Assembly: GCA_900540425.1 (NCBI GenBank)
Contig: UQFU01000019.1
Coordinates: 1 to 21,559, forward strand
Length of the DNA stretch: 21,559 bases
Direction: 5' to 3'
Source: an uncultured Alphaproteobacteria bacterium
Lineage (GTDB): Bacteria > Pseudomonadota > Alphaproteobacteria > RF32 > CAG-239
The notes below the pieces were generated by a model that saw only the letters and a program-made list of their open reading frames with translations, did not search any database and was not told the DNA's origin. This document shows positions 8,542 to 15,988 of the stretch, piece by piece; positions within the stretch are counted from its first letter, which is position 1; every line of letters begins with the position of its first letter. The translations under genes and the position numbers were made by a program.

Positions 8542-8586
8542 AAAGATGTTGACTTTTACAGATAATAACATTATTCATTTCTACAA

Positions 8587-8615
8587 TTGAAATATTCGAA
8601 ATCTTGTAGTAGAGT
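8587..8615 (+). promoter_or_regulatory. Candidate hpf promoter
   Basis: TTGAAA (8587–8592) and TAGAGT (8610–8615) are 17 nt apart, with a predicted start about 40 nt upstream of the hpf ATG. It would let hpf–ptsN be expressed apart from rpoN. No -24/-12 element is recognisable here. Confidence is limited because the DNA is AT-rich. Confidence 0.38.
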
Positions 8616-8663
8616 AATTATTCAAGAGAGTTTTTTTATTTTAATTTTTTGCAAGGAAGAATT

Positions 8664-9230
8664 ATGAAGATCACATTAACTGGCAAACAGGTTGACATCG
8701 GGGACAGACTGCGCTCCCATGTTGAAGAAAGTATTTTGAATTCTGTAAACAAATATTTCGGCTCTCCGATCAGCACGGCGGTTTTCTTCTCTAAAGAAGG
8801 CGACAATTTTAATGCCGAAGTTACTGTCCACCCGGCCAAAAACATTGTCCTGAAAGGGACTGGCACCGCTGGTGATCCTTATTCTGCCTTTGACAACGCC
8901 AATGAGCATATTGCTACCCGGCTGCGCCGCCATAAAACGAAACTGAGCGACCATAAGGGAAAAACCGGCTTGGCCGAACTGGCCAGCGAGGCTGTTTTTG
9001 CTCTTGATGAATCCGACGAAGAAGTTGAGATTGATGAAAATGCTCCTCTGACAATCGCCGAAGTCGAAGCCAACATTCCGGTTTGTACCGTTTCCGAAGC
9101 TGTAATGTTTATGGATCTGGCCAATGAAGCAGCTCTGATGTTCCGCAACAGCGCCAACAACCATATCAGCATGGTTTATCGCCGCAAAGACGGCAACATC
9201 GGCTGGGTTGAACCCAAAGCTGATAAATAG
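8664..9230 (+). CDS. hpf: Ribosome hibernation-promoting factor, long form
   Basis: Long-form HPF binds the 30S decoding channel and dimerises 70S ribosomes into inactive 100S particles. The 188-residue product has an N-terminal S30AE domain (about 1–95: MKITLTGKQVDIGDRLRSHV...) and a charged linker. Its C-terminal dimerisation domain is at about 130–188, with TVSEAVMFMDLANEAALMFRN and NIGWVEP as in long HPFs. I use the ATG at 8664, 4 nt after AAGGAAG, not the TTG at 8649. It is 27 nt upstream of ptsN. The dual-domain length distinguishes it from the short HPF of enterics that also sits after rpoN. Confidence 0.94.
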   Translation: MKITLTGKQVDIGDRLRSHVEESILNSVNKYFGSPISTAVFFSKEGDNFNAEVTVHPAKNIVLKGTGTAGDPYSAFDNANEHIATRLRRHKTKLSDHKGKTGLAELASEAVFALDESDEEVEIDENAPLTIAEVEANIPVCTVSEAVMFMDLANEAALMFRNSANNHISMVYRRKDGNIGWVEPKADK

Positions 9231-9257
9231 TATCAATTTTCAAGAGGCATTTTATTT

Positions 9258-9707
9258 ATGAAAATTTCAGAAATAATGACCGTAGATTCCGTTGTGACCG
9301 GCATAAAAGCCAACAGCAAACGGCTGTTGCTGCAAGACTTGTCAAAAAAAGCGGCAGAAGTAACGGGCATTTTTGAACGGACCGTCTTTGACAGCCTTTT
9401 GGAACGCGAAAATCTGGGATCTACCGGATTCGGCGGCGGTACGGCTTTACCGCATGCCCGCATTCCCGAAGCCAAACAAGTTTATGGTTTCTTCGCCCGG
9501 CTCAATGCTCCGGTTGATTTTGAAGCCATTGACGGCAAACCCGTTGATTTGGTCTTTATGCTGATTTCTCCCGAAGGCAGCGGCGCCGACCATCTGACAG
9601 CCTTGGCGCAAGCTTCCCGTATTCTCAAGGATGAAGCGGCCTGTGCCAAAATCCGTCAGGCTGCCGCCAAAGAAGAAATTTATGCTCTGCTGAACAACCA
9701 TGAATAG
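9258..9707 (+). CDS. ptsN: PTS IIA-like nitrogen regulatory protein (EIIA-Ntr)
   Basis: EIIA-Ntr is the last phospho-acceptor of the nitrogen PTS (EI-Ntr, NPr, EIIA-Ntr), a regulatory chain that in other bacteria affects potassium uptake and metabolism. The 149-residue protein is a single PTS EIIA type-2 domain. The phosphorylated histidine is H66 in GGGTALPHARI, and the later segment VDLVFMLISPEGSGADHLTALAQASRIL is typical. It follows hpf by 27 nt with an AAGAGG ribosome-binding site, and a strong terminator follows at 9727–9754. The partner genes for EI-Ntr and NPr are not in this window. Confidence 0.95.
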   Translation: MKISEIMTVDSVVTGIKANSKRLLLQDLSKKAAEVTGIFERTVFDSLLERENLGSTGFGGGTALPHARIPEAKQVYGFFARLNAPVDFEAIDGKPVDLVFMLISPEGSGADHLTALAQASRILKDEAACAKIRQAAAKEEIYALLNNHE

Positions 9708-9726
9708 CTTCTGAAAATAATCGTTG

Positions 9727-9754
9727 AAAAAGCCCGGAAAATCCCGGGCTTTTT
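9727..9754. terminator. Bidirectional intrinsic terminator between ptsN and the DUF1150 gene
   Basis: AAAAAGCCCGG (9727–9737) pairs perfectly with CCGGGCTTTTT (9744–9754) around a 6-nt loop. The T-run continues to TTTTTCTTTT on the plus strand, and the A-run gives U's on the minus transcript. It sits 19 nt after ptsN and 19 nt after the stop of the convergent DUF1150 gene. Confidence 0.9.
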
Positions 9755-9773
9755 CTTTTGTCGCCAATCTGCC

Positions 9774-9986
9774 TTAATGAACACTCTTGGGTTCCAAATC
9801 ATTCTGGCGGGCCATAACAAAGGCAAAAGCCCGATTATCGGCAGCCGCAAGTTTGGTGCCGTCAGCCCCGTATATTCCCCACATCCGATGTCCGTCACAC
9901 ATATCCGGCTTGATAAAAGCCACATTTTCATCATCCCAGGAGAGCATCATCTCCCAATCTTCATCGTCAAAAATCTCTTTATCCAT
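9774..9986 (-). CDS. DUF1150 family protein
   Basis: The 70-residue acidic protein ends with ARQNDLEPKSVH, the hallmark C-terminus of DUF1150 proteins, which are found mainly in Alphaproteobacteria. Its middle also fits the family (VAFIKPDMCDG...MWGIYGADGTKLAAADNRAFAFV). The function of the family is unknown; in many alphaproteobacteria it sits beside a small heat-shock protein (Hsp20/IbpA) gene, absent here. An AAGAAG ribosome-binding site lies about 8 nt before the ATG. It is divergent from the histidine kinase, with a 90-nt gap, and convergent with ptsN. Family assignment is good; role not inferable. Confidence 0.88.
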   Translation of the reverse strand: MDKEIFDDEDWEMMLSWDDENVAFIKPDMCDGHRMWGIYGADGTKLAAADNRAFAFVMARQNDLEPKSVH

Positions 9987-10076
9987 TTCCTGTTCTTCTT
10001 TACCTTTAACTTCTTATATACTTGTTTTGAACTATACTAACAATATATTGCTATTTTATTAAATTTGCGAGGCCGC

Positions 10077-11774
10077 ATGTTTATCAGTCTTAACAAAAAA
10101 ATCCTCTATACCATCAGCATTTTCCTAATCCTGACCTTTACGCTTTTTGTCATTACCTTTTACGCGGTCTATGGCAGCAAATTTGTAGAAGATCAGAGAT
10201 TTGCCTCACTCAGCGCCCTGCAAATATCTGAACTGAGCAACAACAATGCAACCCTTCGTCAGGAATTAAATAGTATTCGCAAACAGATTCCTCAAGTCCG
10301 CATCTCGGCCAAAGCGCAAAAAATTCTCGAAAGCCAGGTTGATACCCAAATCAATGAAATATCCCAAGAATACCAAAGGCTGGAAGAATTCTCCAAAAAT
10401 TACATCAAACGATACAGCTCCATGAAAGAAGCCGTAAAAATCATCATCTCCAGCCTGCTGATCATTGCGGTTTTAATCCTGATCTTCGGCAGCCTGATCC
10501 GCCGTTGGCTGCTGATACCGATAAACCGCCTTTCCCAAATCAGCGACAAAGTTTCCGCCGGAGACTTGTCCTCTCGTGTTCCGCTGGAAACCTCCCCATT
10601 GTTCCGCGACGAACTCAGCAATCTGTCAAAAACCTTCAACCAGATGTTGCAAAATCTAAACCAGAACTTTAACGAAATCAAGAGCAAAGAACATTTCCTT
10701 CAGTCGCTGATTGACAATATTCCCGACGGCATCCGGGTGATTGACGAAAATTACAACATTGTCATTGCCAACAAAACCTATTACAAACAAACGCAGCATC
10801 CGGTTCCGAATTCTCCTGAAAAATGTTATTTTTCTTCTCAGCGGATTAACCACCCCTGCATCAGTACCACACATAGCTGCCCGTTGCGCGAAATCAAAAA
10901 AAACAAACTGCCGCTGTTCAAAACCATCCAGCATTTTGGACGGGAAAACGGCAGTCACTTTTCCATCAACGCCGCCCCCATGCACATTGAGCTCCCCGGT
11001 CAGAAACCTCAAAACTATATTGTCGAAGCCATTCGTGACCTAAGCAATGATATTGAATTTTCCCACCAGCAAAAACTCTCTTCCCTGGGTTTTTTGGGAA
11101 CTTCCGTTGCCCACGAAATCAAAAATCACCTTGGTTCAATCCGTATGATAACCGAAGCCATGTTAAATAAAAAAAATTCCAAACGCGGCACCCAAGAAAC
11201 CGAATACCTGAAATTGATAAACCGCCAAATTTGCGAATGCATTAACGTTCCGGAACGTCTGCTCAACCTCAGCCGTGGTTATGCTGACGAAAAGACGGAC
11301 TTTAACTGCGCCGAAAACATTACCGAAACCATCGGCTTGCTTGATTATGAAGCCAAACGTAACGGCATCCGCATAGAATTCAGCAATCAGGCGCCTGATG
11401 CCCGCCTCCGGGGAAATGCCAGCGATTTCAAAATGGCTCTGATCAACCTTATCCAAAATGCCATCAAAGCAATGAAAGCCGACGACAACCTGCAAATAAC
11501 CCTTTCCCAAAATCGCAAAAAAGATATAATTATAGAAGTCATCGACACCGGCTGCGGTATTTCGGCCAAGGACTTGCCCCGCATTTTCGAACCTTTCTAC
11601 ACAACCAAGAAAGGCCGGAACCAATCCGGCACCGGACTGGGACTGCCGATTGTCAAATCAATCGTTGAAAGATTTTCCGGCAGTATTCGGGTTAAAAGCA
11701 CCTTGGGAAAAGGCAGCCGCTTCACGCTCAGGTTCACCCCCGGCCAAAATATTCAACAAAAAAAGACGAATTAA
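10077..11774 (+). CDS. Membrane sensor histidine kinase (HAMP–PAS–HisKA–HATPase)
   Basis: This 565-residue protein is a two-helix sensor kinase. Transmembrane helix 1 spans about 9–31. The helical, probably periplasmic, sensor region is at 33–118, helix 2 at 120–141, and HAMP at about 142–200. A PAS domain covers about 206–320, and HisKA has the phospho-histidine H346 in AHEIKNHLGSIRM. The HATPase domain has N461, DTGCGI (490–495) and GTGLGL (518–523). The PAS domain carries C250, C261 and C268 in the pattern C-X10-C-X6-C-P-L, possibly a metal or redox site. I choose ATG 10077, preceded by GCGAGG, over TTG 10065. No response regulator is adjacent; the nearest, on the other strand, starts at 13406. 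The stimulus is unknown. Confidence 0.9.
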   Translation: MFISLNKKILYTISIFLILTFTLFVITFYAVYGSKFVEDQRFASLSALQISELSNNNATLRQELNSIRKQIPQVRISAKAQKILESQVDTQINEISQEYQRLEEFSKNYIKRYSSMKEAVKIIISSLLIIAVLILIFGSLIRRWLLIPINRLSQISDKVSAGDLSSRVPLETSPLFRDELSNLSKTFNQMLQNLNQNFNEIKSKEHFLQSLIDNIPDGIRVIDENYNIVIANKTYYKQTQHPVPNSPEKCYFSSQRINHPCISTTHSCPLREIKKNKLPLFKTIQHFGRENGSHFSINAAPMHIELPGQKPQNYIVEAIRDLSNDIEFSHQQKLSSLGFLGTSVAHEIKNHLGSIRMITEAMLNKKNSKRGTQETEYLKLINRQICECINVPERLLNLSRGYADEKTDFNCAENITETIGLLDYEAKRNGIRIEFSNQAPDARLRGNASDFKMALINLIQNAIKAMKADDNLQITLSQNRKKDIIIEVIDTGCGISAKDLPRIFEPFYTTKKGRNQSGTGLGLPIVKSIVERFSGSIRVKSTLGKGSRFTLRFTPGQNIQQKKTN

Positions 11775-11787
11775 TGGCAAAAATAAT

Positions 11788-11816
11788 TTGCCAAAATAAA
11801 TTTTAAGGATTATACA
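11788..11816 (+). promoter_or_regulatory. Promoter of infA
   Basis: TTGCCA (11788–11793) and TATACA (11811–11816) are exactly 17 nt apart, giving a start near 11823 and a short leader before infA. The -35 is part of an inverted repeat TGGCAAA–AATAA–TTTGCCA (11775–11793) that directly follows the kinase stop codon. That repeat could be an operator or a weak 3'-end hairpin of the kinase mRNA. Confidence 0.55.
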
Positions 11817-11848
11817 ATACTCAAGCATAATTAAATAAGGATTTGATA

Positions 11849-12070
11849 ATGAGTAAAGAAGAACTTCTTGAGCTGACCGGAGAAGTCATAGAAAAACTTC
11901 CCAACGCCATGTTTCGGGTCAAACTGGAAAACGGCGTGGAAATTTTGGCTCACACCGCCGGAAAAATGCGCAAGTTTCGTATTCGCGTCATGGTCGGTGA
12001 CAAGGTTGACATTGAAATGACTCCTTATGACCTGACCAAGGGCCGGATTACATTCCGACACAAAGATTAA
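11849..12070 (+). CDS. infA: Translation initiation factor IF-1
   Basis: The 73-residue OB-fold protein binds the 30S A-site during initiation together with IF-2 and IF-3. It matches the family end to end: the [22 protein letters not shown] strand region, [23 protein letters not shown] and the ending [16 protein letters not shown] 11849 gives the normal MSKEE start and has AAGGA 7 nt upstream; the TTG two codons earlier is unlikely. It has its own promoter and terminator, so it is probably monocistronic. Confidence 0.97.
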   Translation: MSKEELLELTGEVIEKLPNAMFRVKLENGVEILAHTAGKMRKFRIRVMVGDKVDIEMTPYDLTKGRITFRHKD

Positions 12071-12099
12071 AAAAAACTCTCCATTGCGGAGAGTTTTTT
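12071..12099. terminator. Bidirectional intrinsic terminator between infA and the DedA-like gene
   Basis: AAAAAACTCTCC (12071–12082) pairs perfectly over 12 bp with GGAGAGTTTTTT (12088–12099) around loop ATTGC. Both ends give U-runs, one per strand. It starts right after the infA stop and is 9 nt beyond the stop of the convergent membrane-protein gene. Confidence 0.9.
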
Positions 12100-12108
12100 A
12101 TATAGACC

Positions 12109-12720
12109 CTATAAAAATTTTATCAGCGCAAAACCGCCCAAAAGCAGCAGCAGAAAAACAACCGACAACATACCGAGATTTTTTTCAATAAAGATTTTCA
12201 TGGAATGTCCGTATTTTTTCAACAGCCAGGCAACCAAAAAGAACCTCAGACCGCGCGCCAAAACCGAAGCAATGCCGAAAACCCAGATATTTAAACCGAC
12301 AACGCCGCTGGCAATAGTTATTACCTTATAGGGAAAAGGCGTAACGCCGGCCCCGAAGACAATCCAGGCCCCCCACTCATGATAATATCCCTGAAATGTC
12401 TCAAACTGGCGAAGATATCCGTAAAAATCCAAAACCGGCTTGGCGATCAAATCAAAGAAATAAACGCCGATAATATATCCGAAATACCCGCCGAGAACAC
12501 TTCCCACCGTTGCCACCCCGGCAATTTTCCATGCCTTTTTCGGGGTCGCCAAAACCATCGGAATCAACATAATGTCCGGCGGAATCGGAAAAAACGAACT
12601 CTCAATAAACGAAATGGCAAACAGCCAATACAACGCCGTTTCCCGAGACGCCAAATCAATCATATAATTATAGCATTTTGCCGTAAAACCATGCCAAACG
12701 CGGCCTATTGCACCAACCAT
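12109..12720 (-). CDS. DedA/YqaA-type membrane protein (VTT domain)
   Basis: A roughly 203-residue polytopic membrane protein of the DedA/VTT superfamily, closest by eye to the YqaA subgroup. The conserved FIESSFFPIPPDIMLIPM stretch carries the acidic and proline residues typical of the family. A later basic ARGLRFFLVAWLLKKYG segment holds the conserved arginine. Some DedA proteins move undecaprenyl phosphate or phospholipids and need the proton motive force; the substrate here is unknown. Two starts are possible: ATG 12735 (208 residues) with no clear ribosome-binding site, or ATG 12720 preceded by GGGGA 8 nt away, which I prefer. It lies about 50 nt after the response regulator gene and probably shares its transcript. 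Confidence 0.85.
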   Translation of the reverse strand: MVGAIGRVWHGFTAKCYNYMIDLASRETALYWLFAISFIESSFFPIPPDIMLIPMVLATPKKAWKIAGVATVGSVLGGYFGYIIGVYFFDLIAKPVLDFYGYLRQFETFQGYYHEWGAWIVFGAGVTPFPYKVITIASGVVGLNIWVFGIASVLARGLRFFLVAWLLKKYGHSMKIFIEKNLGMLSVVFLLLLLGGFALIKFL

Positions 12721-12773
12721 CAAACTTGTCCCCATGTTGTTTTTTTGCCAACATACCAGACAAGCCTAAATAT

Positions 12774-13406
12774 TTATTTAATAAAACGCTCCAAATTATT
12801 CAAATCCTGCATATTTCTTAAAGGCATAATTAACGGATGCTTCAAACGCAGCCGCGCTTGTTCGCACTTGTCTTCCGGCATGCCCAGACAAACCGCTTTC
12901 GGACGGTTTTTGCTCAGATACAATTCTGCTGCTTCAAGATCATAAACCTCAAAAACCACCCACTTGCGGCGGCTCATCTCTGTCCGCAAGATATTAGATT
13001 CCGGCCAAAAGTCGCCCAACAGCAAAATATCATGATTCTTGGAGCCGACACAGTAAGATTCCACCACGTCCAAAAGCCCGGGGGCATCCAGAGGTTTGTT
13101 AAGATAATTGGCAATACCGTATGCATGCGCCAATCGCTTGTCATGCCGGACAGTCAGCATGACAACCGGAATATGCTTAAGCCGTTCCTCCCGCTTAAGC
13201 CGGAGAACGACTTCCCAGCCGTTCATCACCGGCATGTTAATGTCGAGAATAAAAATATCCGGATGAATCTCCCGGGCATACAAAATAAACTTATAGGCAT
13301 TATCTGTCGTAAAAACGTCAAAGCCATGGCTTTCCAACAGACTTCTGTACATATCCAGCAAAATAAAATCGTCATCGAGCATAAAAACTTTACCGAGCTT
13401 GTCCAT
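12774..13406 (-). CDS. Response regulator: receiver plus degenerate second receiver-like domain
   Basis: The first 115 residues form a complete CheY-like receiver: acidic triad D11–D13, phospho-acceptor D55 in FILDINMP, T85 in VVMLTVRHD and K104 in YLNKP. The second half (about 125–210) begins DILLLGD and continues with alternating helix and strand like another receiver. The phospho-acceptor position is replaced in AVCLGMPED, and no conserved switch lysine is evident. No DNA-binding, GGDEF or other output domain is present, so it probably acts by protein contact. AGGGA lies about 6 nt before the ATG. It is 83 nt after folD and upstream of the DedA-like gene. A partner kinase is not adjacent; the kinase at 10077–11774 is a candidate. 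Confidence 0.87.
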   Translation of the reverse strand: MDKLGKVFMLDDDFILLDMYRSLLESHGFDVFTTDNAYKFILYAREIHPDIFILDINMPVMNGWEVVLRLKREERLKHIPVVMLTVRHDKRLAHAYGIANYLNKPLDAPGLLDVVESYCVGSKNHDILLLGDFWPESNILRTEMSRRKWVVFEVYDLEAAELYLSKNRPKAVCLGMPEDKCEQARLRLKHPLIMPLRNMQDLNNLERFIK

Positions 13407-13489
13407 TTTTCATCCCTGTTTTTATTAATGATACCAGAATGAAAAAGATATAATCGCTCAAAGTTTTATTTTAAGATGAAGTCGCCGGA

Positions 13490-14341
13490 TTATTCGCCTT
13501 GTCGACGAACAAACGCCTCATAAGTGTTTTCCAGCAGCATCGCCACCGTCATCGGCCCCACACCTCCCGGAACCGGAGAAATAAACGAGGCCTTGCTCAA
13601 TACGTCTTCAAAGTTAACATCTCCGCACAACCTGCCGTCAAGCCTGTTAATCCCGACGTCAATAACCAACGCTCCGGCTTTTACCCAATCGGCACCGACC
13701 ATTTCGGGACACCCGCAGGCAGCCACCAAAATATCGGCCTCTGCCGTCAGCAGCCGGAGGTTATGAGTCCGGGAATGAGTTACTGTTACCGTACAATCCT
13801 GATTCAGCAAAAGCTGCGCCAAAGGCTTGCCCACAATATTGGAACGGCCGATAATAACCGCATGTTTCCCGCCAAGCTCAACACCGGTTGATTGCAGCAT
13901 CCGCAAAATTCCTTTTGGCGTTGCCGCCACCACCGCCCGCGGCGAACGGGACATCAACAGTCCCAGATTAAACGGACTGAAACCGTCCACGTCCTTCTCG
14001 GGCACAATCAGCTCCAGCAAAGGCAAAACGTCAATCTGTACTGGCAGCGGTTGTTGTATAATTATTCCGTCGATTTCCGGGTTCCGGTTAAGCGCCGCCA
14101 CCTGCTTTTCCAACTCCGCCTGCGAAATTCCCTCAGGCAATTCAAAAACCCGGCAGTCAATTCCAACCTCGGAAGCCGCCCGTTGTTTGTTCCGCACATA
14201 AATCCGGCTTGATTCGTTGTTCCCGGTCATAACCACCGCCAAAACCGGCGCCCGGACACACGCGGCAACCTTCACAGACAAATCTTTGCGAATTGCCGCT
14301 GCCAGCGCTTTGCCGTCAATTATCTCCGCACTACCGGTCAT
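13490..14341 (-). CDS. folD: Bifunctional methylenetetrahydrofolate dehydrogenase/cyclohydrolase
   Basis: FolD oxidises 5,10-methylene-THF to 5,10-methenyl-THF with NADP+ and hydrolyses it to 10-formyl-THF, feeding purine and formyl-Met synthesis. The 283-residue product contains the catalytic YVRNKQRAASEVGI lysine region, DGIIIQQPLP and DVDGFSPFNLG. It also has the nucleotide-binding GRSNIVGKPLAQLLL and the C-terminal PVPGGVGPMTVAMLLENT. All are standard for FolD. Its ATG overlaps the end of the DUF167 gene by 11 nt, and GGGAG lies about 10 nt upstream, suggesting translational coupling. yggT–DUF167–folD is a recurrent alphaproteobacterial order. Confidence 0.97.
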   Translation of the reverse strand: MTGSAEIIDGKALAAAIRKDLSVKVAACVRAPVLAVVMTGNNESSRIYVRNKQRAASEVGIDCRVFELPEGISQAELEKQVAALNRNPEIDGIIIQQPLPVQIDVLPLLELIVPEKDVDGFSPFNLGLLMSRSPRAVVAATPKGILRMLQSTGVELGGKHAVIIGRSNIVGKPLAQLLLNQDCTVTVTHSRTHNLRLLTAEADILVAACGCPEMVGADWVKAGALVIDVGINRLDGRLCGDVNFEDVLSKASFISPVPGGVGPMTVAMLLENTYEAFVRRQGE

Positions 14342-14660
14342 CTGTCATATCTCCCAGCCAGTTAAACAGTTTTTCTTCAAGCTCTTTGACCTTTCCGTAC
14401 AAAAGAAGCCTTTTCACCCGTTCTGTCTCACCTCCGATAATCTCAATATCCGACCTGGGAAGACGAACCCTTTTGGCAATAAACTCTATCAGCTCCTTGT
14501 TGGCTTTTCCCTTTTCCGGAACGGCATTAACGCTTATCTTAAGCATCTTCGCACCGTCAGCAGCCGTCATAATCCCATTGACCGAACAAGAAGAAGAGTT
14601 AGGACTGATCCTAACTCTTATAACGATTCCCTTCTTATGCTTTTCGACAATCCCGCTCAT
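14331..14660 (-). CDS. DUF167 (YggU) family protein
   Basis: A 109-residue basic protein with the DUF167 core: an N-terminal strand region IVIRVRISPNSSSCSVNGI, then LKISVNAVPEKGKANKELIEFIAKRVRLPRSDIEIIGGETERVKRLLL. The PEKGKAN motif and the G-E-T-x-R-x-K ending are characteristic. The family function is not established. The ATG has only a weak ribosome-binding site, but it starts 14 nt after the yggT stop and its stop overlaps folD by 11 nt, so it is translated as part of that operon. Confidence 0.9.
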   Translation of the reverse strand: MSGIVEKHKKGIVIRVRISPNSSSCSVNGIMTAADGAKMLKISVNAVPEKGKANKELIEFIAKRVRLPRSDIEIIGGETERVKRLLLYGKVKELEEKLFNWLGDMTDDR

Positions 14661-14674
14661 TGCCCAACATTAAA

Positions 14675-14974
14675 CTACAGAAGCATCTCGCCGATTCGGT
14701 AAATCAGACGCTCCAAAAACAGCACAACCAGCAGCAAAATAAACGGCGAAAGGTCAAACCCGCCGACCGGAGGAATCTTTTCGCTGATTTTCTTATAAAT
14801 CGGATGTGTTATTCCTTCCAAAACTTCCATAAATTTCTTTGAATATTTGTTAGAAACTTCCAGCACCTTAAAATGAATCAGCCAGTGCAATACAATTTCA
14901 ATAACCACGGCCTTGAAATACAAATCAACAACAAGACCGATAATATAGAAAAACGGTTCAAATAAAGCACCCAT
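14675..14974 (-). CDS. YggT family membrane protein
   Basis: The 99-residue product has two hydrophobic helices, about residues 8–33 and 76–93, split by a charged segment containing the EGITHPIYKKISEKIPPVGGFDLSPF-type loop. The P-I-Y and GG-x-D-x-SPF elements are the conserved YggT signatures. YggT proteins are inner-membrane proteins linked in some bacteria to osmotic or division functions; the activity is not settled. A strong GAGGAGAG ribosome-binding site is about 6 nt before the ATG. It follows the 300-residue gene by 28 nt and precedes DUF167. Confidence 0.9.
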   Translation of the reverse strand: MGALFEPFFYIIGLVVDLYFKAVVIEIVLHWLIHFKVLEVSNKYSKKFMEVLEGITHPIYKKISEKIPPVGGFDLSPFILLLVVLFLERLIYRIGEMLL

Positions 14975-15002
14975 AAAAAACTCTCCTCAAAAAAATCTTT
15001 CT

Positions 15003-15905
15003 CTACCGACCCTGCTGCCTGCTTTCCAGATAACGGAAATAAGCCGGATCAAAATTTTGCCTTTCCGGAATAGATTTTGGCCTATAACTCGGGTCTTGTC
15101 TACCCCTAAGTACATTTATCCTCTCAATAACTTCGGAGCGGCTTTCTGGTTTGCGCTCCAAATTCTTGACCAGTTCGTCCGAAAGCGAATGATCAAAATA
15201 TACTCCGGCCACCAACCCAAGCTTCAGCTTCATCCGCATCGGAATTTCCATGCCTTTTTGCATATAATACAAAGCCATAACGTAAAGCTTGCCCCGATCA
15301 TGTTCCTCTTCGCTGACATTTGGCTCCAAGGATGCTTGCAGCCTGTCTTTGGTCGAATTTTTGACCGCGCTCCGCAGTTCCAAAAGCTTCGCCCACTTAA
15401 CCCGCAGAAATTCCAACTGTTTTTGAGCCTGCTCCCGGATTTTCTCGCTTCCGAAGGTTGCTGCATTTTGATACAAGGCAATACAAGTCTTAATCTCAAT
15501 TTCGCGCTGATCCATATCGCCCAAAAACTGTTCGCGGTGCTTTAAGTCCGCCTCGGTAATGTCATTGTCCGTCATTTCCGTAATAACTTCCCGGGCATCG
15601 TCAATCCAGCGATAAAATTCTTCCAAAGGCGTCGTTTCGGAGTTAATAGTCTGAATTGAGCGTGCAACCGTAAACGAAAAATCGCCGACGTTAACCTCAA
15701 CATCGCCGACTTTCACTTTACCGTTATTGCTTCGCATCATCTGCTCGGCAGCTTCATCAACCTGTTTTTTTTCAAGCTGAGGATAAGCCCGGTGAATGCC
15801 TTCGCGAACCAACCGGGTCGCATCATCCATCTGCTGCTTCATGTTCTCTTGCGGATTTCCCGGCTGATAAAGAACATCATTTGTGCTTGTTGCAATACTT
15901 CCCAT
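15003..15905 (-). CDS. Hypothetical protein, 300 residues, unrecognised
   Basis: I do not recognise a family. The sequence is soluble, highly charged and mostly helical, with no signal peptide or membrane helix. The first 25 residues look disordered. Residues about 25–60 are a helical segment with Q- and E-rich heptads, 62–80 has a short beta-like part (KVKVGDVEVNVGDFSFTVA), and 90–190 is a long amphipathic helical region. The tail from about 265 is rich in R, P and Q and likely unstructured. GAGGA lies about 6 nt before the ATG, codon use matches neighbours, and 903 nt stay open, so it is real. It sits at the head of yggT–DUF167–folD, 28 nt before yggT, downstream of the palindromic element at 15968–16089. 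The function is not inferable. Confidence 0.8.
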   Translation of the reverse strand: MGSIATSTNDVLYQPGNPQENMKQQMDDATRLVREGIHRAYPQLEKKQVDEAAEQMMRSNNGKVKVGDVEVNVGDFSFTVARSIQTINSETTPLEEFYRWIDDAREVITEMTDNDITEADLKHREQFLGDMDQREIEIKTCIALYQNAATFGSEKIREQAQKQLEFLRVKWAKLLELRSAVKNSTKDRLQASLEPNVSEEEHDRGKLYVMALYYMQKGMEIPMRMKLKLGLVAGVYFDHSLSDELVKNLERKPESRSEVIERINVLRGRQDPSYRPKSIPERQNFDPAYFRYLESRQQGR

Positions 15906-15946
15906 TCACAATCCTCACTATTGATTCGGGTTTCAAAACTTTTTTC

Positions 15947-15988
15947 TCCCGCCCCTTGGCCGCTCGGTAAAGCGGTTTTAGGGCGGGA
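15947..15988 (-). promoter_or_regulatory. Alternative hairpin competing with the palindromic element
   Basis: TCCCGCCC (15947–15954) pairs with GGGCGGGA (15981–15988), and inside it CCGCT (15960–15964) pairs with AGCGG (15971–15975). The same AGCGG stretch is needed for the terminal stem of the 122-nt palindrome, so the two folds exclude one another. On the minus-strand transcript the hairpin would end about 42 nt before the 300-residue gene's ATG. No U-run follows, so attenuation by termination is not supported; translational control is possible. Confidence 0.4.

Larger units (their letters stand above)
8360..8663. other. rpoN–hpf intergenic region
   Basis: These 304 nt have no supported protein gene. 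They hold a 110-nt palindrome (8432–8541) and, after it, AT-rich DNA with candidate promoter elements for hpf at 8587–8615. A second possible -35 TTGACT at 8549–8554 has only a weak -10 partner. The hpf ribosome-binding site AAGGAAG is at 8653–8659. The region breaks what is a tight lpt–rpoN–hpf–ptsN cluster in many proteobacteria. Confidence 0.6.

Noticed and set aside
8360..8663. Sigma-54 (-24/-12) promoter upstream of hpf
   Set aside because: I looked for TGGCAC-N5-TTGC-like spacing because of nearby rpoN but found no acceptable match; only sigma-70-like elements are present.
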